64,000 nt of DNA from Mesorhizobium sp. M2A.F.Ca.ET.046.03.2.1 (GCF_003952425.1 NZ_CP034449.1:2542001-2606000), one strand, 5' to 3'. Counted from the first letter of the stretch, positions 41,900 through 50,721 are shown. Made by a program: numbers and translations. The notes: generated by a model from the sequence alone, not told the origin.

Positions 41900-42106
41900 T
41901 TAGTTGTTACCGAAAAGGTTGCGGTCGGCGCCCGTGGTGACAGGCTTCTGTTCAGCCGGTTCGGACTTGCGGACCGAGGCTGTGTAAGAAGAGTCGACCG
42001 TGGCGGCCGGCGGGTTGGCAGCCTGCGCGTTGTAATTGTCGCTACCGGCAAAGGCGCTGCCGGAAATTGCCAGAAGGGCGGCGGCAGTGAGAACAATCTT
42101 TTTCAT
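41900..42106 (-). CDS. DUF680-family small exported protein 2
   Basis: A 68-residue protein. Signal peptide MKKIVLTAAALLAISGSAFA, mature part GSDNYNAQA to ADRNLFGNN. Same pattern as the gene 69 bases downstream. The start is taken at 42106 because the longer open frame (to 42214) places the signal peptide internally. Function unknown. Confidence 0.85.
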   Translation of the reverse strand: MKKIVLTAAALLAISGSAFAGSDNYNAQAANPPAATVDSSYTASVRKSEPAEQKPVTTGADRNLFGNN

Positions 42107-42611
42107 TTTTGCTACTCCAGTATTTTTATTCAGTCCGTCTAGCGGCGTGTCTTGGGAATGAAATCGCGTCGTTCGGACAGCGCTCATTTGGGTGAGCCGA
42201 CTGCGGGATTCCAATCACGAAGTTTTTTCGTCTGGACCATGAATCCGCCTCTTGAAGTTTTCATAAGCATGCCTACAACCATTTTTTTGCTAAGTTCAAT
42301 CAATGACTTATGTGATTTATGCTGCTGGCTCACCAAGTGTGTCGGAGCGCCAACGTTCACAGCGTTCTGCACGCACCGTCAACAGAAACGAACCGTTCGG
42401 TTCGATTTTAGAATCTGCTAATAGTCACTTTTTGATACTGTTAACCATCAACGACGCTCCCGAACCTCGTCCGGGAGCACCCCTGGAAGCCGGTGGCATG
42501 GCGAGAAGGACGAGAATCGGCAACGTGAACACGCCGCCCATTGTCGCGCCGTATGGATGCGATGTCGTTTTCATGCCGACGGGAAACCGGCCGTCGTGGT
42601 TAGATCAGGCC
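42107..42611. other. Intergenic stretch without recognisable gene
   Basis: Somewhat lower in GC than its surroundings around 42130-42440. It should contain the promoter of the DUF680 genes (leftward) and that of the gbcA leader (rightward). A small hairpin (GCTCCCG 42456-42462 with CGGGAGC 42472-42478) is present without a T-run. No convincing reading frame. Confidence 0.5.
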
Positions 42612-42795
42612 ATCTCAGGTGCCGCTTCGTCGCGACGAGGCGGAGAATTGGGAAGCCGGTCGAAATCCGGCGCTGCCCCCGCAACGGTGGTGGAGTGAGG
42701 TCGCAACGGGAGACCACTGGGCCATGGGCCTGGGAAGGTGTTGCGACCGCCCGCGAGGGCAACTCCAAAGCCCGGAAACCAGCCAGAGACATTTT
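42612..42795 (+). promoter_or_regulatory. Cobalamin (B12) riboswitch upstream of gbcA
   Basis: The conserved elements occur in the right order: AGGTGCC, then GGGAAGCCGGT, AAATCCGGCGCTGCCCCCGC with the following AACGGT, GACCACTGGGCC, TGGGAAGGTGTTGCGACC and the B12-box-like AAAGCCCGGAAACCAGCC. GACCACTGGG, GGGAAGG and CCCCCGCAAC are hallmark core motifs of this class. It ends about 115 bases before the gbcA start, leaving room for an expression platform. Cobalamin riboswitches normally switch genes off when B12 is plentiful. Confidence 0.92.
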
Positions 42796-42910
42796 GAACT
42801 CGACTGATCGCGGTGGGCGGTCAAGAGGCGGACGGCGCGTGCCCGGCCCTGCCGGTGGCGGTCGTTCTTCTCCATCACCACCAGTTCAGTCCTTGATGCG
42901 AGGACAGGAC

Positions 42911-44158
42911 ATGGATGCGCGCAACGACATGCTGAGGCTCCTGCAGAGCCGCAAGCAGGGCTACTCGCTTGAGCAGCCCTTCTACACCGATCCCGACTAT
43001 TTCAAGCTCGATATGGAGCTGATCTGGCATCGTGACTGGTTGTTCATCGGCCATGATTGCGAGCTGCCGAAACCAGGCAGCTACATCACCGTTCAGATCG
43101 GCGATTATCCGGTGGTGCTGGTCCGCGACCAGAAGGGAAGGATCAACGCTTTCCACAACTCCTGCCGGCATCGCGGCAGCCGCCTGTGCAACACCGACAA
43201 GGGCACCGCCGCCAAGCTGGTCTGTCCCTACCATCAGTGGACTTACGAGCTCGACGGGCGGCTGCTGTTCGCGCGCCAGATGGCGGACGGCTTCGACAAG
43301 AGCCAGTTCGGACTGAAGCCCGTGGCCTGCGAGAGCGTCGGCGGCTACATCTTCATTTGCCTGGCAAAAGAGCCGGCCGACTTCGCGCCGATGCGCGCCA
43401 TGATCGAACCCTATGTCCTGCCGCACCGGCTGAGCGAGGCGAAGGTCGCGTTCGAATCGACGATCGTCGAAAAGGGCAACTGGAAGCTCGTCTGGGAAAA
43501 CAACCGCGAGTGCTATCATTGCGCCGGCAACCATCCGGAACTGTGCAAGACTTTTCCGGAAGCGCCGACGGTGACAGGTGTGCAAGGCGCCGACAGCGAT
43601 CCGGAAATGCTTGCGCACTGGGCGAAATGCGAGGCGGCGGGTCTGCCGAGCCGGTTCCGGATCGATCCGGCCGGGCAATACCGCGCAACGCGCGCGCCGC
43701 TGCTGCGCGACGCCGTCAGCTACACGATGAGCGGCAGACGCGCCGTGACGAAAAACCTGTCCGCCAGCGTCGCCGCCTACCGCATCGGCACGTTGATGCA
43801 CTACCATTACCCGACCACGTGGAACCACATCCTCATCGATCACGCCGTCACCTTCCGTGTGCTGCCGATCAGCGCCACCGAGACCGCGGTGACGACGAAA
43901 TGGCTGGTCCACAAGGACGCGGTGGAAGGCGTCGACTACGATCTGGCAGAACTCACCCATGTCTGGACCGAGACCAACGATCAGGACCGCCGCATCGTCG
44001 AGGAAAACGCGCTCGGCATCCTGTCGCCGGCTTACGAGCCTGGTCCCTATTCCGAGTTGCATGAGGGCGGTGTCATCCAGTTCGTCGAGTGGTACGCCTC
44101 CTTCATCGGTCCGCGCCTTGCCGAAGGCGGTCGCCCGGCGTTGCGCAGCGTCGCCTGA
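42911..44158 (+). CDS. gbcA: Glycine betaine monooxygenase, Rieske oxygenase subunit GbcA
   Basis: A 415-residue Rieske non-haem iron oxygenase that demethylates glycine betaine to dimethylglycine and formaldehyde. Rieske ligands are Cys85, His87, Cys105 and His108 (CRHRGSRLC, CPYHQWTYELDGRLLFA). The mononuclear iron site lies in NNRECYHCAGNHPEL. The C-terminal TKWLVHKDAVEGVDYD and NDQDRRIVEENALGI match Pseudomonas GbcA closely. The start at 42911 follows GAGGACAGGAC. The only genes downstream of the riboswitch on this strand are gbcA and gbcB. Confidence 0.92.
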   Translation: MDARNDMLRLLQSRKQGYSLEQPFYTDPDYFKLDMELIWHRDWLFIGHDCELPKPGSYITVQIGDYPVVLVRDQKGRINAFHNSCRHRGSRLCNTDKGTAAKLVCPYHQWTYELDGRLLFARQMADGFDKSQFGLKPVACESVGGYIFICLAKEPADFAPMRAMIEPYVLPHRLSEAKVAFESTIVEKGNWKLVWENNRECYHCAGNHPELCKTFPEAPTVTGVQGADSDPEMLAHWAKCEAAGLPSRFRIDPAGQYRATRAPLLRDAVSYTMSGRRAVTKNLSASVAAYRIGTLMHYHYPTTWNHILIDHAVTFRVLPISATETAVTTKWLVHKDAVEGVDYDLAELTHVWTETNDQDRRIVEENALGILSPAYEPGPYSELHEGGVIQFVEWYASFIGPRLAEGGRPALRSVA

Positions 44159-44178
44159 AGGCTAAGGAGATGAACGCG

Positions 44179-45279
44179 ATGACGGATCTCGGCCTCTATC
44201 GCCATCTCGACGAGATGGCGCCCTGGAACGACAGGCTGCAGGTGCTGGAAGTGATCGGCGTCAGCGACGAGGCGCCGCAGGTGAAGACGTTCACCTTCCG
44301 CTCCGACAATCAGACCTGGTTCCGCTACAAACCCGGGCAGTTCGTGACGCTGGAATTGCCGACGGCCGACGGGCCGCTGATGCGGACCTACACGCTGTCG
44401 TCCTCGCCGTCGCGGCCGTTCTCGATCGCGGTGACGGTGAAAGCGCAAGCCGACAGCGTCGGCACGCGCTGGATGTTCGACAATCTGAAGCCCGGCGTCC
44501 ATGTGAAGGCCTACGGGCCGACCGGCGATTTCTCGCTGCACAGCCATCCAGCGGCCAAATATCTGTTCATTTCGGCCGGTTCCGGCGTCACGCCGATGAT
44601 GTCGATGCTGCGCTGGCTGAACGACTGCGCGCCCTGGACCGATGTCGGTTTCGTCAATTGCGCGCGGCGGCCGGAAGAGATCATCTTCCGCAAGGAGCTC
44701 GAACTGCTCGGCAGCCGCATGCCCGGCCTGTCGCTCGGCTTCATGATCGAGGAGCGGTCGAGCCGCGAGGGCTGGTTCGGCCATATGGGCCGCATCGACG
44801 CGATCCGGCTGCCGCTTCTGGCACCCGATTTCCGCGAGCGGGAAATCTTCTGCTGCGGGCCGGACCCCTTCATGCGCGCCGTGCGCCAGATGCTGGAGGC
44901 CGCCGGCTTCGACATGAGCCGCTACCATCAGGAGAGCTTCGCGGCGCCGGCCGTGGAAGAAGTCCCGGCGCCGTTCGCGATGCCGGCCGGCGACGAAGCC
45001 AAGCCGCTCGCCGAGGCGGTGACGCCGGTCCGCTTTTCGCTTTCAAACGTCGATGCGGAATGCGTCCCCGGACAGACCGTGCTGCAGACGGCGCGCGCTT
45101 CGGGCGTCAGGATCCCGGCGGCCTGCGAGTTCGGTCTCTGCGGCACCTGCAAGGTGAAAAAGGTCTCCGGCGAGGTTTCGATGAGCCACAATGGCGGCAT
45201 TCTCGATCACGAGATCGATGACGGCTATATCCTGGCCTGCTGTTCGAGGCCGTTGTCGGCGCTGGACATCGAGGCCTGA
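44179..45279 (+). CDS. gbcB: Glycine betaine monooxygenase, reductase subunit GbcB
   Basis: A 366-residue electron-transfer protein for GbcA. FAD-binding part (WFRYKPGQFVTLELP, RTYTLSSSPS), NAD-binding part (YLFISAGSGVTPMMSML, FCCGPDPFMRAVRQML), a linker of about 35 residues and a C-terminal plant-type 2Fe-2S domain (ACEFGLCGTCKVKK and the later CC). The start at 44179 is preferred over 44170 because AAGGAG is at nine bases from it and directly abuts the other. Twenty bases after gbcA. Confidence 0.93.
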   Translation: MTDLGLYRHLDEMAPWNDRLQVLEVIGVSDEAPQVKTFTFRSDNQTWFRYKPGQFVTLELPTADGPLMRTYTLSSSPSRPFSIAVTVKAQADSVGTRWMFDNLKPGVHVKAYGPTGDFSLHSHPAAKYLFISAGSGVTPMMSMLRWLNDCAPWTDVGFVNCARRPEEIIFRKELELLGSRMPGLSLGFMIEERSSREGWFGHMGRIDAIRLPLLAPDFREREIFCCGPDPFMRAVRQMLEAAGFDMSRYHQESFAAPAVEEVPAPFAMPAGDEAKPLAEAVTPVRFSLSNVDAECVPGQTVLQTARASGVRIPAACEFGLCGTCKVKKVSGEVSMSHNGGILDHEIDDGYILACCSRPLSALDIEA

Positions 45280-45452
45280 AGGCTTGTCGGTCGAGGCAAG
45301 GGCCGTTGCGGGAACACCCTCGCCGGCCGCTGTCCTGCCGAACAGAAGTTCAGTGCCCGGAGGCGTCTCGTGGCGAAGGCTCGCCGAGCAATCGGCGCGC
45401 CGGATCAGGATGATTTTCCGTTGAATCGCCATCCTGATCCAGCTCTTTGTTG

Positions 45453-45501
45453 GAGCATGATCTCTTCCGAAAACCGGTTCCCACTTTCCGGGATCATGCT
45501 C
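45453..45501. repeat. Rhizobial 49 bp palindromic repeat, copy 1 of a tandem pair
   Basis: GAGCATGATCTCTTCCGAAA through TTTCCGGGATCATGCTC, with inverted ends GAGCATGATC and GATCATGCTC. Lies in the convergent gap between gbcB and the ferredoxin reductase gene; the gap has no gene. Confidence 0.85.
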
Positions 45502-45509
45502 TTTGTTGA

Positions 45510-45558
45510 AGCATGATCCCTCCCGAAAACCGGCACCCACTTTTCGGGATCATGATCT
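45510..45558. repeat. Rhizobial 49 bp palindromic repeat, copy 2 of a tandem pair
   Basis: AGCATGATCCCTCCCGAAAA through TTTTCGGGATCATGATCT, eight bases after copy 1. It reaches the stop codon of the ferredoxin reductase gene at 45557. Confidence 0.85.
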
Positions 45559-46303
45559 AAACCCCGTAGCGCTCGGTGCGGATGATCCCCGCCGGAACGC
45601 CGGCGCCGATCAAGGCGTCGGCGGCGGCCGAGACGAACGCATTCGAGCCGCAGACATAGGCGAGCCTTGGCGTCTTGGGCAGGCGCTCGACGGCCTGCGC
45701 CATCATGCGGGCGTCGACGCGCCGGGAATAATCGGAGGGCCGCCTCGCCGGTTCGCGGGTCAGCGTCAAAACCAGGTCGAATCCGTCGCGACGGTCGTCG
45801 AGGCCGATCAGCTCGTCGCGGAAGATTACCTCGTCCCAGACCCGCGCCGAAAACACCAGCGCGACGGGCACCGCCGTGTTGCGCAGCGTGCGATGACGCA
45901 CCATCGCCATCAGCGGCACAACGCCCGAGCCGCCGCCGACCAGAAGGATCGGCCCGCCGTCGCTCTCCTCCCAGATGAAATGGCCGCCCAGCGGCCCGCG
46001 CAGCTCGATCTCGTCGCCGACGGCGGCCACGTCGTGAAAGAAGGGCGAGACCTCGCCGTCGTCCAGCCGCTCGATCGCCAGCTCGACGCCGCCGCCTGCT
46101 TCTGGCGCCGAGGCGATGGAATAGGAGCGGCGCGCCTGGTAGCCGTCCGGGGCCGTCAGCCTGATGTCGACATGCTGTCCGGCAAGGTGAGCGAAAGGCC
46201 GCGACGGCTGGAACCAGAAGCTGGTGACGCGCGGCGTGCGCTTTTCGATGCGGGTGATCGTGGCTGCCTGCCAGGGCGATTGCGGCGACGGCTCGGCGCT
46301 CAT
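45557..46303 (-). CDS. Ferredoxin-reductase-like FAD/NAD(P) oxidoreductase
   Basis: A 248-residue flavoprotein with the FNR fold: FAD motif ARRSYSIASAPEAGG, NAD(P) motif ILLVGGGSGVVPLMAMV and C-terminal AYVCGSNAFV. No iron-sulfur domain, so it would pass electrons directly to a partner. It is 24 bases downstream of a sulfite-oxidase-like molybdenum enzyme on the same strand, and the two likely work as a pair. Confidence 0.88.
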   Translation of the reverse strand: MSAEPSPQSPWQAATITRIEKRTPRVTSFWFQPSRPFAHLAGQHVDIRLTAPDGYQARRSYSIASAPEAGGGVELAIERLDDGEVSPFFHDVAAVGDEIELRGPLGGHFIWEESDGGPILLVGGGSGVVPLMAMVRHRTLRNTAVPVALVFSARVWDEVIFRDELIGLDDRRDGFDLVLTLTREPARRPSDYSRRVDARMMAQAVERLPKTPRLAYVCGSNAFVSAAADALIGAGVPAGIIRTERYGV

Positions 46304-46327
46304 CGATTGCTGCTCACGCGTCGCCCC

Positions 46328-46942
46328 TCACCGGTCGCTGGAATAGCGCTGCTCGCGCCAGGGGTCGCCATACATGTGATAGCCGCGAAGCTCCCAGAAG
46401 CCCGGTTCGTCGCGCTCGGTGAACTGCAGCCCGTTCACCCATTTGGCCGACTTCCAGAAATAGAGGTGCGGCACCAATAGCCGTGCCGGCCCGCCATGAT
46501 CCGGCGTGATCGGCTTGCCTTCATAGAGCAGCGCCACCATCGCCTTGCCGGTGACGAGGTCCTTGGTCGGCACATTGGTGGAATAGCCGTCAAAGGACAG
46601 CGCCAGCGTGTAGGCGGTCGGCGGCTCGATGCCGGCGTCGGCGAGGATGTCGTCGATCATGACGCCCTGCCAGGGCGTGTTGAATTTTGTCCAGGCCGTC
46701 ACGCAATGGATGTCGCGCGTCATCTTGCTCTGCGGCAGCGCGTTGAACTCGGCCCAGTTCCATTTCTTGATCGGCTTTGGCCCGTGCTTGAGGGTGAAAG
46801 ACCAATCCTCCGTGCGCACGCGCGGCGTCGGCCCGGCCGAAAGCACGGGAAAACCCTGCTCCAGATACTGGCCGGGCGGAATGCGCGCATCGGTGTCGGA
46901 AGGGGGACGCCGTCCGGAAAAGAAGCCGCGCGTGATCATCAA
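46328..46942 (-). CDS. Sulfite-oxidase-family molybdopterin oxidoreductase
   Basis: A 204-residue single-domain enzyme with the sulfite oxidase/MsrP molybdopterin fold. The molybdenum-ligand cysteine is in RDIHCVTAWTKF; GVMIDDILADAGI and DHGGPARLLVPHLYFWKSAKW are family marks. There is no signal peptide or haem/dimerisation domain, so a cytoplasmic reductase or oxidase partnered by the adjacent flavoprotein is likely. The substrate is unknown. Start 46942, with a second ATG at 46939. Confidence 0.88.
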   Translation of the reverse strand: MMITRGFFSGRRPPSDTDARIPPGQYLEQGFPVLSAGPTPRVRTEDWSFTLKHGPKPIKKWNWAEFNALPQSKMTRDIHCVTAWTKFNTPWQGVMIDDILADAGIEPPTAYTLALSFDGYSTNVPTKDLVTGKAMVALLYEGKPITPDHGGPARLLVPHLYFWKSAKWVNGLQFTERDEPGFWELRGYHMYGDPWREQRYSSDR

Positions 46943-47065
46943 GACATCCCTCGTGCCGGATTCGATCGACCGTAGGGAGTGTTCTCGAATACGCCTCGGG
47001 GGGCAACAGAAATCTTGAGAGTGGAGCCCGCCGGAGATGCCGGCAGGCCCCTGTCGAAGCGCTTC

Positions 47066-48610
47066 TCAGCCGGCGGCGAAAGGCACGGCGACGAAGATCT
47101 GCGCGTCACCGCGATCGATCAGCAGGAGAACAGACTTCCTGCCGGACTTGCCGGCCTCGGCGATCGCCTGGTTGGCCTGCCTGGCCGTCTTCACCGGCGT
47201 CTGGTCGACGCCGACGATGACGTCGCCCGGCTGGATGCCGGCGACCGAAGCCGCCTTGTCCGGATTGACCCGCTCGACCACCGCGCCGCGCTGGTTGCCG
47301 GCAAGGTTGAGCTGGTCGCGGATATCGGGCGTGAGGTCGGTCAGGCCGAGGCCGAGCGAGGGAACGCGCAAGCCCTGTTCGGCCGACGGGCTGCTGCCTT
47401 CATTGCCGCTCGACGCCGTCTTCTGATCCTCGGCGTTGCGGCCGACATCGGCGGAGATCTGCATCGCCTTGCCCTTGCGCCAGACATCGAGCGTTTCCTT
47501 GACGCCAGGCGACACATCGGCGACGGCGCGCGACAGGTCCTTGGGATCCTTGATCTCCTGGCCGCCGAAGCCGGTGATGACATCGCCGGTTTTAATGCCG
47601 GCCTTGGCCGCCGGCGATCCGTCGGTAACCTGGGAAACCAGCGCGCCGCCCGGATGTTCGAGGCCGATGGCGCTGGCGACATCCGGCGTGACCGGCTGGA
47701 TCTGCACACCGAGATAGCCATATTCGATGTCGCCGCCCTTCATCAGCTTGGCGACGACCTTCTCAGCCTGATCCGAAGGGATGGCAAAACCGACGCCGAC
47801 GCTGCCGCCATTGGGCGAATAGATGGCGGTGTTGATGCCGATGACATTGCCGTTGACGTCGACCAGCGGGCCGCCGGAATTGCCGTGGTTGATCGGCGCG
47901 TCGATCTGGATGAAATCGTCGAACGGCCCGCTATGCAGGTCGCGGCCACGCGCCGAGACGATGCCGGCGGTGACGGTGGTGCCGATGCCGAACGGATTGC
48001 CGATCGCCAGCACCTGGTCGCCGGTCATCAGCTTGCTGGAATCCCCCCATTTGACGGTCGGCAGCGGCTTGTCGGCCTTGATCTTGAGCACCGCCAGATC
48101 GTTCTTGGCGTCATGGCCGACGAGCTTGGCGGGAAGCTCGGTGCCGTCGTCGAGCGTCACCTTGATCGAGCTTGCGCCGTCGATGACGTGATTGTTGGTG
48201 ACGATGGTGCCGTCGGCGCCGACGATGAAGCCCGAGCCGAGCGCCTCGGCGCGCTGCCCCTGCTGCTGCGGCGGCGTGCGCGGCATCGGCATGCCCTGGT
48301 CGCCGAAGAACTGCTGGAAGAACTGGTCGAACGGCACATTGCCACCGAGGGGCGAACCGTCATCACCCGCCTGTGGCTGCGCCTTCATGATCGAGGTGAT
48401 TGTGACAACCGCCGGCTTGGTGACGGCGATGACCGGGGCGAAGGAGCCGTTCGGGGCCGTGATGCCGGCGACCGGGGTCTGGGTCGTCGCGGCCACCGTG
48501 CTCAGGCCGGAATTATTCTGGGCAAAGGAGACGACGACGGGCGAAATGATCAGCGCGACGCCCAGCAGGGCGGCGACGCGATGTCTGCGAAGAATGCTTG
48601 ATGGTGACAT
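47066..48610 (-). CDS. Do-family periplasmic serine protease (HtrA/DegP-like)
   Basis: A 514-residue trypsin-like protease with two PDZ domains. N-terminal signal anchor (RVAALLGVALIISPVVVSFA, residues 11-30), a Gln-rich LA-loop region (residues 98-122), catalytic His141 in NNHVID, Asp171 in NDLAV and Ser245 in GNSGGP, then PDZ1 (YGYLGVQIQPVTPD) and PDZ2 (from about residue 405). It degrades or refolds damaged envelope proteins. It stands alone, with no adjacent two-component genes. Confidence 0.94.
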   Translation of the reverse strand: MSPSSILRRHRVAALLGVALIISPVVVSFAQNNSGLSTVAATTQTPVAGITAPNGSFAPVIAVTKPAVVTITSIMKAQPQAGDDGSPLGGNVPFDQFFQQFFGDQGMPMPRTPPQQQGQRAEALGSGFIVGADGTIVTNNHVIDGASSIKVTLDDGTELPAKLVGHDAKNDLAVLKIKADKPLPTVKWGDSSKLMTGDQVLAIGNPFGIGTTVTAGIVSARGRDLHSGPFDDFIQIDAPINHGNSGGPLVDVNGNVIGINTAIYSPNGGSVGVGFAIPSDQAEKVVAKLMKGGDIEYGYLGVQIQPVTPDVASAIGLEHPGGALVSQVTDGSPAAKAGIKTGDVITGFGGQEIKDPKDLSRAVADVSPGVKETLDVWRKGKAMQISADVGRNAEDQKTASSGNEGSSPSAEQGLRVPSLGLGLTDLTPDIRDQLNLAGNQRGAVVERVNPDKAASVAGIQPGDVIVGVDQTPVKTARQANQAIAEAGKSGRKSVLLLIDRGDAQIFVAVPFAAG

Positions 48611-48796
48611 GGTCGTTCTGTCCGGGCGAGAGTTGATCCGGCGTCGCGGGCGCTCCCACGGAAGCGTCCGTCAACGTGCCGATGGCCGGATCTGCCTGTC
48701 TCGCCGTGCATGGCAGCCGGCCGTCTCGACAGACAAGCATCTAGGTCGCCGAATGGCCTGAATTAGGGTTTTGCGGTGACCTTACAAAGATTTAAT

Positions 48797-49555
48797 TCAG
48801 GAAGCGCTCACGAACCGCTGCCGCCGGCGCAGATAAGAGGAGGTAATTTCGTGCATTCTGGCGCGATCGAAACTCGGGCCGTGGCCGCCATGGCCGATGC
48901 GGATCGGCAGGTCGAGCAGGCGCTGCATGGTGCGGCAATAGGCCGTGCGGTCGGAATCCGGCAGGTCGTCGATCAGCATGCCGTCATAGATCGCGTCGCC
49001 TGCAAAGAAGAGGCCGTCGATCTCGTCGAAGAGCGCGATGGAATCGGGCGAGTGTCCGGGCAGATGCAGCACACGGAACTTCCGGTCGCCGAGATCGACG
49101 ACATCGCCCTCGTCGAGCGCGCGGGTCAGCGGCGCGGAAGGAATGCGATAGTCGGCCGCCTTCCAGTCCGGTGCCGGCAGTTTCGAGACGGCGCCGTCGA
49201 GATTGTAGAACATGTAGGCGTAGGTGACGGTATCATCCATGCCGTCGAACTTAGCCGCGCTGACCTTCGGTCCCATCCTGAGAGGAAATTCGTGCAGCGA
49301 GCCGACATGGTCGAGATGGATGTGCGTGGCAACGACGATGAGCGGCTTGCCGGGCGGCGTGTCGACCTCAGGCGCCAGCGGACGGATGCCCATGCCGGTG
49401 TCGACCAGAAGGTCCGCATCGCGGCCTTTCAAATGCCAGATATTGGCGCGCACGAAATCATGCACGAAGGGCTCGGTCAACACCGTCGTGCCGGCATCGA
49501 CTGTCGCCTTGCCGAACCAGTCGCCGACCTCAAGCTCGGGCATCGGACCGCCCAT
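48797..49555 (-). CDS. MBL-fold metallo-hydrolase
   Basis: A 252-residue metallo-beta-lactamase-fold hydrolase. Metal ligands are in ATHIHLDHVGSLHEF, LHLPGHSPDSIAL, FFAGDAIYDG and the final GHGGHG. It might hydrolyse thioesters, lactones or phosphoesters; no substrate can be told. Its start codon overlaps the stop of the PPi-phosphofructokinase gene by one base, so the two are co-expressed. Confidence 0.9.
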   Translation of the reverse strand: MGGPMPELEVGDWFGKATVDAGTTVLTEPFVHDFVRANIWHLKGRDADLLVDTGMGIRPLAPEVDTPPGKPLIVVATHIHLDHVGSLHEFPLRMGPKVSAAKFDGMDDTVTYAYMFYNLDGAVSKLPAPDWKAADYRIPSAPLTRALDEGDVVDLGDRKFRVLHLPGHSPDSIALFDEIDGLFFAGDAIYDGMLIDDLPDSDRTAYCRTMQRLLDLPIRIGHGGHGPSFDRARMHEITSSYLRRRQRFVSAS

Positions 49556-50721
49556 CAGACGAACGGCTTCCCTACCTTGTACTTTTCCGGCACGAGACGC
49601 TTCAGATAGGCCATGCCCGCGTCTGAAAGCTGGTTGGCGTCCGGCTGCATGAAATCGTCGGGCATATGGCGGGTCTTGCCGGCCACCGCCTTCAGCGGCA
49701 CCTTTTTCAGCACGGTCTTCGACCCATCATACTGGATCGCAACCGAGCCGCCACCTTCCCCGGCGACGGCGATCGCGAAGGCGCCGGCGTCGAAAGCCTC
49801 CTGGGCGTCGACGGCGCTGATGGCGCCGACATAGCCGCGCGGCATGTAGCCTAAAGCATCGACGCGTGCGCGCTTGCCGGGCAGGCCTTCGGCCAGGGCT
49901 CGTTCGAGCGCCGCCGGCAGGTCGCTGCCCGACAGCTTGACGTTGCCGTGCTGATCGCGCTCAAGCTTCTCCGGCGGCACCAGGCTTTCGACCAGCGCCT
50001 TGCCGTCGGCGGTGCTGACGCCTTCCGAGACGGCGACGATGCAGCGCTTGTGGCGGTCCAGCTTCTCGCGCACTTCATCGATGAAGCGCTTCGCCGAGAA
50101 GGCGCGCTCCGGCACGTAGACCAGATGCGGGCCGCTGTCGGGATCGAGCTGCCAGGCGGCCGCTGCGGCGGTGAGGAAGCCCGCATGCCGGCCCATGACG
50201 ATGCCTACATAGATGCCGGGCAAGGCGCGGAAATCGAGGTCGACGGAGAGAAAGGCGCCTGCGACGAACTCGGCCGCCGAGATGAAGCCCGGCGTGTGGT
50301 CGTTCTCCTCAAGGTCGTTGTCGATGGTCTTCGGCGCATGCACGAAGGCGATCGAGCCGCCGGCGGCATCGGTCAGGATCTGCTGCGTGCCCGAGGTGTC
50401 GTTGCCGCCGATATAGATGAAGGCGTCGGCGCCGACCTTCTTCAGGCCGTTGAGGATGACCTCGCAATAGGCGGCGTCCGGCTTGTCGCGGGTCGAGCCA
50501 AGGGCGGCGCTTGGCGTGCCGGCGATCAGCCGCAGCCGATCCTCGGGGATGGCGGAGAGATCGACATAGTTGCCGTCGCGGATGCCGCGCACACCATGGA
50601 TCGAGCCCAGCACCCTGGCGCCGGGATGACGCTTGCGGATTTCCAGCGTGGCGCCGACGACCGTCTGGTTGATGACGGCGGTCGGGCCGCCGCCCTGCGC
50701 GATGACGAAGGTTCCAGCCAT
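49555..50721 (-). CDS. Diphosphate-dependent 6-phosphofructokinase
   Basis: A 388-residue phosphofructokinase. The N-terminal FVIAQGGGPTAVINQTVVG binds the phosphoryl donor, IYIGGNDTSGT has Asn-Asp at the site where PPi-dependent enzymes carry Asp and ATP enzymes Gly, and APKTIDNDLEENDHTPGF is the catalytic loop. Then GIVMGRHAGFLTAAAA. Use of PPi rather than ATP is inferred from these motifs. Ribosome site GGGAGAG. First gene of a two-gene unit with the MBL hydrolase. Confidence 0.9.
   Translation of the reverse strand: MAGTFVIAQGGGPTAVINQTVVGATLEIRKRHPGARVLGSIHGVRGIRDGNYVDLSAIPEDRLRLIAGTPSAALGSTRDKPDAAYCEVILNGLKKVGADAFIYIGGNDTSGTQQILTDAAGGSIAFVHAPKTIDNDLEENDHTPGFISAAEFVAGAFLSVDLDFRALPGIYVGIVMGRHAGFLTAAAAAWQLDPDSGPHLVYVPERAFSAKRFIDEVREKLDRHKRCIVAVSEGVSTADGKALVESLVPPEKLERDQHGNVKLSGSDLPAALERALAEGLPGKRARVDALGYMPRGYVGAISAVDAQEAFDAGAFAIAVAGEGGGSVAIQYDGSKTVLKKVPLKAVAGKTRHMPDDFMQPDANQLSDAGMAYLKRLVPEKYKVGKPFV

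Noticed and set aside
42456..42478. Hairpin considered as a terminator
   Set aside because: No T-run on either strand and no gene ending next to it.
42303..42910. Open frames across the gbcA leader, including a 118-codon N-terminal extension of gbcA
   Set aside because: They run through the riboswitch; the protein family begins at MDARND, and the composition upstream is not protein-like.
45453..45558. Possible CRISPR repeats
   Set aside because: Only two imperfect copies eight bases apart, with no unique spacers and no cas genes; they are palindromic intergenic repeats.
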